Of a DNA stretch of 44,884 nt, positions 37,693 to 44,884 are shown piece by piece. The first letter of the stretch is position 1. The number at the start of each line of letters is the position of its first letter. The notes under the pieces were generated by a model, which saw only the letters and a list, made by a program, of their open reading frames with translations, had not been told where the DNA came from and did not search any database. Origin of the DNA: DATBED01 sp036276195 (GTDB taxonomy: Bacteria > Patescibacteriota > Saccharimonadia > Saccharimonadales > UBA4665); NCBI GenBank assembly GCA_036276195.1, contig DATBED010000032.1, positions 1 to 44,884 on the forward strand. Direction: 5' to 3'. The position numbers and the translations under genes are program-made.

Positions 37693-39075
37693 TTATTGTG
37701 AACCTTTAACGAATGTGGGGAAGAGAGCATCAGGTAACTTCTTGCTGTACTTATGGAAGTATGCTTTGATTAACGCGCCGGCACCCTGGCCAAGGCTTTT
37801 TTCATTACACCCAAAACTAGGTGTCATTTCTGTCGGGGCATTTAAATCAGCTGCATTAGTTGGAATTTCATAACTACTTGTCTCACGGTTTGGCAGATGC
37901 CCGGGCGCGCTAGCTAGAGCGCCTGGCCGTAAAGCCCAGGCCACGAGTGGAACACCTAGACGTTGTAAGTATGCAAGATATTTGGGGGCGGCTGTGTAGC
38001 CATTTGAGTAACATTCCCAGGGCCGGTGCGGTGAAGCAAATAATGACCACTCGCCATCTTCTATCGGTATACCCTGCTTAACCAGTTTTCCGATTTGGGT
38101 ATACCAAACAGACTCATCATGTAAGTTCTCTTTATGAACGCCATAGACACTATTCTGATCCTTGATCAGATGCGAAGGCAGTAATTGCATACGAGAAGTT
38201 TCATAGGGGCCCTCTTGCTCAATAACATTAGTGATCCCTTTATTTCTTATGTCGTCTGTCAAGGTCTGCATACCCACATAATTTACTCCACTGACCGTAC
38301 CACCCCACTGCCATAGCCTCCATATTGTATTTGCGTCCATCATAGAAGTCGAGCCCTCTAAGTGCTTCAACCTAGGTTCGTTGAACAGGTCAAACATCAC
38401 AGGAAACTTATTGCCATACCGTTCACTCATAAGCTCCCAGAATTTGACCGTTAATCCTGTGGGGTTTGGTTGGTTGCCCGTAAATTCATTGTTGTCATTC
38501 AATATTACTATTTTATGAAGTTTGATAACTTTGCAAACCAAGCCGTTAACAGCACTAGCATACGTGTCATTAAAAGCATTACCGGAAGTTGGATGGGCAA
38601 ACATTTCATCTTCGCTTACTTGCAAACGAACTGCATTTACACCCCAGGAACCAGACGCAGCCTCAATTTGAGCGTTAGCTTGTGCCTCTACCTTTAGGTT
38701 TGTATAGTCACCTTGAACCACGGAAATTCCATAAGGCATAATCAAGTGTCCTTGAGAATCCTCTACGTGTGTTCCGACTACTTTTAGCGATGTTTTCGGC
38801 TCACCTCCAGACACTTCTTGACCGCATATGTCAGTCGGCAGTTGGTTTGCCACCATTGTGGGAATGGGTGCACCTTCGGGATTAATGCTATTCGTATCGC
38901 TTTTGGCAGTACTGTAGGCAACTGCAGGCATAAGGGCTCCAGCTACAATAAAAGCCGTAGCTTGTCTTAAGCCTGGAAGCCGTAATAATCTATTGTGAGG
39001 TATCGGCTCAGGCTTAGCCAAACCGGGTAAAGTATCTTGCGCAATGAATTGCTCCGTATCACTTCCTTTGGACAT
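37693..39075 (-). CDS. Secreted GH5-like glycoside hydrolase
   Basis: 460 residues. A long basic N-terminus leads to a membrane/signal helix (QATAFIVAGALMPAVAYSTA). The catalytic part fits clan GH-A, family 5 (cellulase type): SWGVNAVRLQVSEDEMF, VKVIKLHKIVIL-like strand, the acid/base Glu in FPVMFDLFNEPRL and the nucleophile Glu in GIPIEDGEWSLFA. Family members cut beta-1,4-glucans, mannans or related polymers; the substrate is unknown. Its C-terminus abuts the MFS remnant. Together with the GH43-like gene it suggests surface breakdown of polysaccharide or host envelope glycans. Confidence 0.75.
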   Translation of the reverse strand: MSKGSDTEQFIAQDTLPGLAKPEPIPHNRLLRLPGLRQATAFIVAGALMPAVAYSTAKSDTNSINPEGAPIPTMVANQLPTDICGQEVSGGEPKTSLKVVGTHVEDSQGHLIMPYGISVVQGDYTNLKVEAQANAQIEAASGSWGVNAVRLQVSEDEMFAHPTSGNAFNDTYASAVNGLVCKVIKLHKIVILNDNNEFTGNQPNPTGLTVKFWELMSERYGNKFPVMFDLFNEPRLKHLEGSTSMMDANTIWRLWQWGGTVSGVNYVGMQTLTDDIRNKGITNVIEQEGPYETSRMQLLPSHLIKDQNSVYGVHKENLHDESVWYTQIGKLVKQGIPIEDGEWSLFASPHRPWECYSNGYTAAPKYLAYLQRLGVPLVAWALRPGALASAPGHLPNRETSSYEIPTNAADLNAPTEMTPSFGCNEKSLGQGAGALIKAYFHKYSKKLPDALFPTFVKGSQ

Positions 39076-39152
39076 GCGATCATAACCTAATGTGAAGTAG
39101 TATTGCAGGCTATATTACCATACTTATGCACTTTTTGCAACAGGCTGCTCGG

Positions 39153-40664
39153 CTAGGCCACGGCTACGACTTCGCCGTGGCTGGGGTCGGTTTTGGCTGA
39201 TTGAGCGCGGATGACGAAAGTGGCTAGTAGCGAGGCGGCGATGCCAAAGGTCGAGGCGATTAAATAACCATCGTGGAAGCCGTGCACGGTAGCTGTGGCC
39301 ACGATGTTATGGCTAGGCGCGCCATGCAGGTTCAGGTTAGTGATATAGCGAGAGCTGGCCGAAGCCGCAATGCCTGTTAGTACGGCCAGGCCCAGCGAAC
39401 CACCAATTTGCTGCGCCGTATTAAGCAAGCCCGAGGCCAGGCCGGCTTCGTGCGATGGCACGCCAGAGGTGGCCGCAATGCTCACGCTCACAAAGGTAGA
39501 CCCCATGCCAAATGCTAGAAGTATCATGCCGGGCGCGACGTTTCCCCAAAAGGTGCCATTAACCGGAATGTGCGACAGCCAAAACAGGCCGGCCGAGACA
39601 AACAAGGGCGCCACCATTAGAATAGGCCGGTAACCGACCTTCGCGACCAGCCGCGGCACATTGGTAGCGGCAATAGCGATAATTATCGGAATAATCAGAA
39701 AACTAAAGCCAGTTTTAACCGGACTGTAGCCTAGAATTTCTTGCAAGTACAGCGTGCTAAAAAAGAAAATCGAAAACATACCGGCCGCCATCAACAGTTG
39801 CAGCAAATCGGCACCCGACAGATTACGGATGCGGAAAATGCGCAGAGGCATCAATGGATTTTTGACACGGCTTTCATTGATTAAAAATATTACTAAAGCG
39901 GCGATGCTCAAGCCAAAATACGTTAGAGTGGTGTGTTGCGTCCAGCCTGAGGTTGGCGCCTTTACCAGGGCGTACACCAGCCCCATCAGGCCGCCGGTTA
40001 CCAATATGGCGCCGGGCAGGTCCAGATCGTTGTGCTCAGTCGTTGACTCGTGCCTGCCCAATATACGCAAAGAAGTAATAATGACGCCGATGCCAACCGG
40101 TACATTAATAAAGAAGTTCCAGCGCCAACCCAAGTACTGCGTTAAAATGCCGCCGGCCAGCACACCAACGGCCGCGCCGCCGGCCGCCACCGCGCCCCAG
40201 ACCGACAGAGCCACGTTTCGCTCATGCCCCTCACGGTATGTTACTAAAATAATAGACAAAGCGGCGGGTGACATAAAGGCGCCGGCCAAACCTTGTAGCG
40301 CCCGAAAAACGATCAGCATACCGCTGCCCTGTGACAAACCGGTCCCCAGGGAAGCCAGTGTAAAGACAGTGATGCCCGCCAAAAAGATCCGGCGCCGGCC
40401 AAACAGGTCGGCTGCCCGGCCGCCCAGCAGCAGAAAGCCGCCGAATGTCAAAGTGTAAGCGGTAACCACCCACTGCAGCGTAGTGCTGGTCATATGGAAA
40501 GCCGTTTGAATAGACGGTAGGGCCACGTTAACAATCGACACGTCAAGAATCACCATGAACTGCGCCAAAGCCAGCAGCACTAGCACCAACCAATGGCTAG
40601 TCTGTTTTTTTTCGGTTGACTCAACCGCTTCCTTGCCTAACTCTTGCCTGACTTTATCTGCCAT
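39153..40664 (-). CDS. MFS drug/solute exporter, DHA2 (EmrB/QacA) family
   Basis: 503 residues with about 14 membrane helices, the DHA2 layout. Motifs: LDVSIVNVALPSIQTAFHMT in helix 1, GRAADLFGRRRIF (motif A) and the Gly-rich helix 5 region AAGGAAVGVLAGGILTQYLG (motif C, antiporter type). It would export drugs or toxic small molecules using the proton gradient. GGAGA precedes the ATG. It is divergent from the MMPL gene, with 78 bp and two promoters between them. Its 3' end is repeated as a remnant at 37620. Confidence 0.92.
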   Translation of the reverse strand: MADKVRQELGKEAVESTEKKQTSHWLVLVLLALAQFMVILDVSIVNVALPSIQTAFHMTSTTLQWVVTAYTLTFGGFLLLGGRAADLFGRRRIFLAGITVFTLASLGTGLSQGSGMLIVFRALQGLAGAFMSPAALSIILVTYREGHERNVALSVWGAVAAGGAAVGVLAGGILTQYLGWRWNFFINVPVGIGVIITSLRILGRHESTTEHNDLDLPGAILVTGGLMGLVYALVKAPTSGWTQHTTLTYFGLSIAALVIFLINESRVKNPLMPLRIFRIRNLSGADLLQLLMAAGMFSIFFFSTLYLQEILGYSPVKTGFSFLIIPIIIAIAATNVPRLVAKVGYRPILMVAPLFVSAGLFWLSHIPVNGTFWGNVAPGMILLAFGMGSTFVSVSIAATSGVPSHEAGLASGLLNTAQQIGGSLGLAVLTGIAASASSRYITNLNLHGAPSHNIVATATVHGFHDGYLIASTFGIAASLLATFVIRAQSAKTDPSHGEVVAVA

Positions 40665-40742
40665 AACGGTTCTCCGGTAATTTGAATCATTGTAGCAGCT
40701 TCCACTATATTTGGTATAGTAAAAAGGTAATCAGGAGTTGCT

Positions 40743-42926
40743 GTGTTCCCAAAAATCGCCCGTTTCTCTGTCAGATTTCGCTGGTTCATCTTAGTTTTTT
40801 GGATTTTGGCCGTGCCGATTGTCACAGCTAATTTTCCAAATATTAATAACGTCGCTAAGAACAACAACTCCGATTTCCTGCCCAAAAATAGCCCCACCCA
40901 AACCGCCTCGCAGCTGGAAACCGCCTTTCAAAGCAAGAACACAGCTACCAATGCCGTGATCGTGGTCAGCCGTTCGACCGGCTTAACCCCGGCCGACAAC
41001 GCCGTGCTGGCCAGTATGGTTAGTAATGTTAAGCGTGTTAATTCAGTCACCGGCGTGCGTGATTCGGGCACCAGTGCCGATGGCCAAGTTCATCAGTATC
41101 TGGTTGGTATTTCGGGTAGCGCTTTTGGCCAAAAGGCGACCGGCATTGTTAAGAACATCCGCTCGGCCATGAAGGCCGGCCTGCCGGCCGGTTTGAGCGT
41201 CCACCTTACCGGCGACCTGGCGGCTGGAGTTGATCAAGACAACACCAACCAGAAAGGCCGCAATAGCACCGAAGGTTACACCGTGATTTTGATCCTAGTG
41301 CTGTTACTGTTGGTTTTCCGGGCCCTATTGGCACCACTGGTCACCTTGATTCCAGCCGGATTAGCCCTGGCTGTAGCCCAGCCGGTCATTGCTGAATCCA
41401 CTAAGGCCGGCGTGCAAGTCGGCTTTATTACTCAAATTTTATTGATCGTGCTATTACTAGGCGCCGGCACCGATTACGGCCTGTTCCTGGTTTTTAGGGT
41501 GCGCGAAGAGCTTAGGAATGGCCTAGACCCCAAAGCAGCTGTAGTTAAAGCCGTGTCGCATGTTGGCGAATCAATTACCTTCTCGGCCGCTACGGTGGCG
41601 GCTGCCCTGTTGGCCTTGCTACTGGCCAGTTTCGGTCTATACAAGGGTCTAGGGCCGGCCCTAGCTATTGGCTTAGTCATTATGTTGCTAATCGCCCTGA
41701 CCTTTTTGCCCGCCTTGCTGGCCATACTTGGCCGGGCCGTTTTCTGGCCTTCAAAAACAACTAAGCGCGCACCGAAAATCGGGCTGTGGGGGCGCTTGGC
41801 CGATACAGTCATCAAAAAGCCGGTTACCATGATAGTGCTGGGCATCGTGGTGTTTGGTGCCCTAGCCTCTGGCATTCACGGCTATAAATCGTCCGGTTTC
41901 GGTAACAGCAGCTCTCCTACAGGCAGCGATTCGGCAGCCGGCCAACAGCTAATTGTTCAGCATTTCCCGGCGTCTAACAATAATCCGGAACTGCTAATCT
42001 TCCAATTTCCCAACTCGACCTGGAACAACCCCTCGCCTGCAGCCAAGGCCCAATCCAAACTGGCAGCCTCGGCTGTTTTCAAAGCCGTTGGTGGACCATT
42101 CAACGTTAATGGTTTAAATCTGACACCGGCTAAGTTGCAGCAACTACATAACAACGGTAATCCGGCCTTGCAAGCAACCCTCAGCCAATTTATCAGCCCC
42201 GATGGCAAAACCGTTCAATTTTATGGTGTACTGAAGGCCGGTTCAACTGGTAGTGCCGCCGCCACGAATGCCATTCCTGCCGTTCGTAAGACGCTGCAAC
42301 AAGTGGCTGCCCAAACCGGCGCCAGCCAGGCCCAAATCTACAGCGCCGATTCGGTGGGCTATGACGTCAACCACATCGCCACCAAAGATTTAGAAAAAAT
42401 CATTCCAGCCGTGCTGCTGATTATTGCAGCCTTATTAGCGATATTATTGCGCAGCCTGGTAGCCCCCTGGTACTTGATCTTAACCGTTGGGCTGTCGTAC
42501 CTGGCTTCGCTGGGCTTTGCCATGATCGTGTTCGTGCACATCAAGCACGAAGATGGGCTAAATTTTGTGCTGCCATTCTTGATGTTCATATTCGGCATGG
42601 CGCTGGGTGAGGATTACAACATCTTAGTTATGAGCCGCATCCGCGAAGAGTCGCACAAAGAGAAAAACCTGACGGCCGCCGTCACCAAAGCCGTTGGTAT
42701 AACCGGCACTACCGTAACCTCAGCCGGACTGATCCTAGCTGGCACTTTTAGTATTCTCGGCCTCGTTGGCGGCAACGAGCAAGTCCAACAGATCGGTTTT
42801 GGCATCGCTTTTGGCATCCTGCTCGACACCTTTTTCGTGCGCACCCTGCTGGTACCATCAATCGTCGCTCTGCTTGGCCGCTACAACTGGTGGCCCTCAA
42901 AGCTCTACCACGACTCCACCAAGTAA
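40743..42926 (+). CDS. MMPL-family (RND) membrane exporter
   Basis: 727 residues, 12 membrane helices in two RND-like halves, each with an outer domain after helix 1 or 7. Motifs: GAGTDYGLFLVFRVREEL (helix 4-5, proton path Asp) and LGEDYNILVMSRIREESHKE in the second half. Members export lipids, siderophores or drugs, as in actinobacterial MmpL proteins. The start is a GTG with AGGAG 7 nt upstream and TATAGT before it. Paired divergently with the MFS exporter, which suggests joint control of efflux. Confidence 0.92.
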   Translation: MFPKIARFSVRFRWFILVFWILAVPIVTANFPNINNVAKNNNSDFLPKNSPTQTASQLETAFQSKNTATNAVIVVSRSTGLTPADNAVLASMVSNVKRVNSVTGVRDSGTSADGQVHQYLVGISGSAFGQKATGIVKNIRSAMKAGLPAGLSVHLTGDLAAGVDQDNTNQKGRNSTEGYTVILILVLLLLVFRALLAPLVTLIPAGLALAVAQPVIAESTKAGVQVGFITQILLIVLLLGAGTDYGLFLVFRVREELRNGLDPKAAVVKAVSHVGESITFSAATVAAALLALLLASFGLYKGLGPALAIGLVIMLLIALTFLPALLAILGRAVFWPSKTTKRAPKIGLWGRLADTVIKKPVTMIVLGIVVFGALASGIHGYKSSGFGNSSSPTGSDSAAGQQLIVQHFPASNNNPELLIFQFPNSTWNNPSPAAKAQSKLAASAVFKAVGGPFNVNGLNLTPAKLQQLHNNGNPALQATLSQFISPDGKTVQFYGVLKAGSTGSAAATNAIPAVRKTLQQVAAQTGASQAQIYSADSVGYDVNHIATKDLEKIIPAVLLIIAALLAILLRSLVAPWYLILTVGLSYLASLGFAMIVFVHIKHEDGLNFVLPFLMFIFGMALGEDYNILVMSRIREESHKEKNLTAAVTKAVGITGTTVTSAGLILAGTFSILGLVGGNEQVQQIGFGIAFGILLDTFFVRTLLVPSIVALLGRYNWWPSKLYHDSTK

Positions 42927-42928
42927 CT

Positions 42929-43327
42929 TTATTTAGTTGCGTCTTGCACGGTGTACGAAGACTCTAAGATCTTACCGTCTGCTGTAATAAACATGTACCC
43001 TTCTACATAAGCTTGCGTAACTAACAGTAAGTCAAAAGGGTCTTTATAAAGTAACTGGGTTGTTGGGTACGCTTGTAAATGATCAGTCTCTATATCTAGG
43101 ACCGAGAAACCGCTTAACTTAATACCCTCCAGCAAGTACTTAGTATCATAAGGGAATTTCTTGGCCTTATATTTTATGGCTAATTCCCAAAGGCTGGCCT
43201 TAGAAATATAAACAGAAACGCCTGATTGCAAAAGCTTCTGGGTTTCCTGCCCAATCTTTTTAGTTTGTTCAAGTGACCAAATAAAAACATGAGAGTCCAG
43301 TAATAGCGATTGTCTAGTCTGTGCCAT
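42929..43327 (-). CDS. PIN-domain toxin paired with a Phd-type antitoxin
   Basis: 132 residues. PIN acidic residues: Asp in LLLDSHVFIWSL, Glu in SKASLWELAIKYKAKK, Asp in YKDPFDLLLVTQA and Asp in ITADGKILE. The SHVFIWSL and SLWELAIK motifs are typical of the Sll0205-like PIN group that pairs with Phd/YefM antitoxins. It overlaps its antitoxin gene by 14 bp, so translation is coupled. It converges on the MMPL gene with 2 bp between the stops. Confidence 0.9.
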   Translation of the reverse strand: MAQTRQSLLLDSHVFIWSLEQTKKIGQETQKLLQSGVSVYISKASLWELAIKYKAKKFPYDTKYLLEGIKLSGFSVLDIETDHLQAYPTTQLLYKDPFDLLLVTQAYVEGYMFITADGKILESSYTVQDATK

Positions 43328-43583
43328 TGTCAGGAAATAGAGCGCCTTCGCTCATTTGTTTAACAAGCACTGGGTCAGAATTCATAAGATCATCATCACT
43401 ATAAGTAATTTTGTGCTTGCCTTGCCATACACCAAGTTTAATTTTAGGTTTGGTTGGCAGTGGCGCGATCACTGCTTGTGGTATACCAAAAGCGCCTATA
43501 TAAACCGTTTTACCTGCCTGAGCGCGCTTAACCAATTTACTTAAGTTCGCTTTTGCGTCATATATTGTTATAACTTTATCCAT
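43314..43583 (-). CDS. Phd/YefM-type antitoxin
   Basis: About 89 residues from the ATG at 43581-43583. MDKVITIYDAKANLSKLVKR, then AQAGKTVYIGAFGIPQAVIA, is the Phd/YefM DNA-binding fold (strand, helix with AKxxLSxLxxxAxAGxxVxI). The rest is the disordered toxin-binding tail. TTGACT and TACCAT (17 bp apart) put the start of transcription at the ATG, as in the island cassettes. An upstream start ten codons earlier runs through the promoter and is rejected. Confidence 0.88.
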   Translation of the reverse strand: MDKVITIYDAKANLSKLVKRAQAGKTVYIGAFGIPQAVIAPLPTKPKIKLGVWQGKHKITYSDDDLMNSDPVLVKQMSEGALFPDNGTD

Positions 43584-43589
43584 GTACCC

Positions 43590-43618
43590 ATGGTAACATG
43601 GTATTATGGTCAAGTCAA
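43590..43618 (-). promoter_or_regulatory. Promoter of the Phd-type/PIN operon
   Basis: TTGACT (43613-43618) and TACCAT (43590-43595), 17-bp spacer, ATG 6 nt beyond. CCATGTTACCATGG-like symmetry overlaps the -10 box and may be the operator. TATGGTCAAGT is repeated directly at 43605 and 43621. Confidence 0.72.
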
Positions 43619-43657
43619 CCTATGGTCAAGTTTAGTTTTATCTGATAGAATGTGCTC

Positions 43658-44737
43658 ATGAGCTATATTTCCTGCGCTATTGTGGGGTTGCCGAACGTTG
43701 GGAAGTCGACCTTATTTAATGCCCTGACCGGCAGTAATGTTTTGGCGGCTAATTACCCGTTCGCCACTATCGAGCCAAACACCGGTATTGTGCCGGTGCC
43801 CGACGAACGCCTAAACAAGTTGGCCGGGCTATACCATACTGAAAAAGTCGTGCCGGCGACCGTGACTTTCGTGGACGTGGCCGGCCTGGTGGCCGGGGCC
43901 AGTGAGGGCGAGGGTCTGGGCAATCAGTTTTTGAGCCACATTCGTAGCACCAGTGCCATCGTGCAAGTGGTGCGGGCTTTTAATGATCCAAATGTCACCC
44001 ATGTTGATGAAGCGCCTGATCCGCAAAAAGATATCGACGTCATCAACACCGAGCTGGTACTGGCCGACCTGCAAACCCTGGGGCGACGTTTGCCTAAATT
44101 AGAAAAAGAAGCCCGAGCCAACCCTAAGTTAAAGCCTATCGTGGAAACCTATCAGCAAGTGAACAAATTTTTAGATAACGGCCAGCCACTGTGGAATCAT
44201 CCGGAAATCGACGGTGATTACATAGCCGACCTGCAGCTATTAACAGTTAAGTCAGTGATTTATTTATTCAACCTCGGGGAAGCCGATCTGGGCGACGAGG
44301 CACTTAAAAATCGGCTGCACGATATGGTCGCGCCCAATCAAGCTCTATTCGTCAGCGCCAAGTTAGAGGATGAGTTGAAAGAACTCGACGCGGTTGACGC
44401 GGCCGAGTTATTGCAAAGTTATGGTCAAGCCGAGTCCGGTTTGGTGCAGCTGATTCGCGCCGCTTACGACAGCTTGGGGTTGCAAAGCTTCCTGACGGCC
44501 GGCGAAAAAGAGGTGCGGGCCTGGACAATCCCCAAGGGCGCCACGGCACCGCAAGCCGCCGGCGTAATCCATGGTGATTTCGAGCGCGGCTTTATTGCCG
44601 CCGAAGTAGTCAGCTACCCAGACCTAATCGAGGCCGGTTCCTTACCAGCCGCTCGAGCGGCTGGTAAGGTGCGTACCGAGGGTAAAGGCTACATAATGCA
44701 GCCAGATGATGTAGTTGAGTTCAGGTTTAATGTCTAG
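43658..44737 (+). CDS. ychF: Ribosome-associated ATPase YchF
   Basis: About 359 residues. A universally conserved Obg-related P-loop ATPase that binds ribosomes. G1 is GLPNVGKSTLFNALTG; G3 DVAGLVAGASEGEGLGNQFL; G4 is NLGE in YLFNLGEADL, the NxxE form that gives YchF its ATP rather than GTP preference. A helical hairpin and a C-terminal TGS domain (RAWTIPKGATAPQAAGVIHG) follow. TAGAAT (43646-43651) is 6 nt before the ATG, suggesting a leaderless mRNA, so I use this ATG, not the GTG two codons upstream. A perfect 30-bp palindrome lies in its 3' part. Confidence 0.96.
   Translation: MSYISCAIVGLPNVGKSTLFNALTGSNVLAANYPFATIEPNTGIVPVPDERLNKLAGLYHTEKVVPATVTFVDVAGLVAGASEGEGLGNQFLSHIRSTSAIVQVVRAFNDPNVTHVDEAPDPQKDIDVINTELVLADLQTLGRRLPKLEKEARANPKLKPIVETYQQVNKFLDNGQPLWNHPEIDGDYIADLQLLTVKSVIYLFNLGEADLGDEALKNRLHDMVAPNQALFVSAKLEDELKELDAVDAAELLQSYGQAESGLVQLIRAAYDSLGLQSFLTAGEKEVRAWTIPKGATAPQAAGVIHGDFERGFIAAEVVSYPDLIEAGSLPAARAAGKVRTEGKGYIMQPDDVVEFRFNV
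44640..44669. repeat. Perfect 30-bp palindrome inside ychF
   Basis: CCTTACCAGCCGCTC followed directly by its exact reverse complement, with no spacer. It encodes LPAARAAGK in the TGS-domain region of YchF, so it is compatible with a working protein. Confidence 0.9.
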
Positions 44738-44884
44738 CGTGCTGGTTCAGGCTTGGTTTTTTGTGAAACCGGCCGATAAACCGGTAAAGACGGGTGCGGC
44801 AAGCCAAATTTACGGCTGCCCAAAGCCTGCGGCAGCTTAGAATAAGCCACCTTTATAGGATTAACCACCAGCCCGCCGCTTTGG
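44734..44884 (-). CDS. C-terminal end of a gene cut by the window edge
   Basis: An open minus-strand frame enters from the right edge and ends at a TAG (44734-44736) that overlaps the ychF stop. The 49 visible residues include SGGLVVNPIKVAYSKLPQAL, then GSRKFGLPHPSLPVYR, and end with KTKPEPAR. The sequence looks coding (no stop, mixed composition) but I do not recognise the protein. It converges on ychF. Confidence 0.5.
   Translation of the reverse strand, partial: QSGGLVVNPIKVAYSKLPQALGSRKFGLPHPSLPVYRPVSQKTKPEPAR

Noticed and set aside
39754..40458. Long plus-strand frame (234 codons) inside the MFS gene
   Set aside because: It is the complement of a GC-rich membrane-protein gene; its composition (many Pro, Arg, Lys) is typical of an antisense shadow.

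Overview
The window looks like chromosome of a Patescibacteria (CPR) bacterium, most likely Candidatus Saccharibacteria. This is an inference from gene content: a compact type IV pilus (T4P) locus, very small genes, many starts with no Shine-Dalgarno site, and abundant toxin-antitoxin (TA) pairs. TGA is used as a normal stop, so it is not a UGA-glycine recoding lineage.

Region 1 (1-2500): the cut end of a prepilin-like gene, a GlsB/YeaQ-type membrane protein and three unrecognised membrane or secreted proteins.

Region 2 (about 2500-13640): an accessory island ending at tRNA-Asp(GTC). Nearest the tRNA is a roughly 5-kb segment with a large serine recombinase, whose 5' leader holds two interleaved inverted repeats that bury its start codon. 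The segment also has a candidate structured RNA and several unrecognised genes. Beyond it lies an array of small minus-strand modules (VapBC-, ParDE- and DinJ-YafQ-like TA pairs plus orphan genes). Seven same-direction repeats of 29-32 bp follow the stop codons closely. At their other end most abut the -35 box of the next module, whose promoter places transcription start at or near its ATG. The conserved repeat end (TGGCGGGCC on the + strand in the best copies) equals the 3' end of the tRNA-Asp gene. This resembles an integron-like or tRNA-accretion cassette array, but has no IntI and no canonical attC. It is the most interesting part of the window.

Region 3 (13640-17480): housekeeping genes: a parvulin-type PPIase, a PH-domain membrane protein, tRNA-Arg(CCT), ndk, an XRE regulator and a Xer-type recombinase.

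Region 4 (17475-35253): the T4P locus on the minus strand, in transcription order: a small membrane protein, a large secreted surface protein, pilM, pilN, pilO-like, a small membrane protein, pilB, pilT, pilC, two pilins, (vapBC plus an inverted broken pilin copy), pilD and four minor-pilin-type proteins. PilM/N/O form the inner-membrane platform, PilB and PilT drive extension and retraction through PilC, and PilD processes the pilins. The broken pilin shares a perfect 105-bp inverted repeat with the intact major pilin.

Region 5 (35336-44884): secreted GH43-like and GH5-like glycoside hydrolases, mazEF, an MFS and an MMPL exporter, a Phd/VapC-type TA pair, ychF and the cut end of one more gene. 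No CRISPR array, rRNA, transposase or replication origin was seen.
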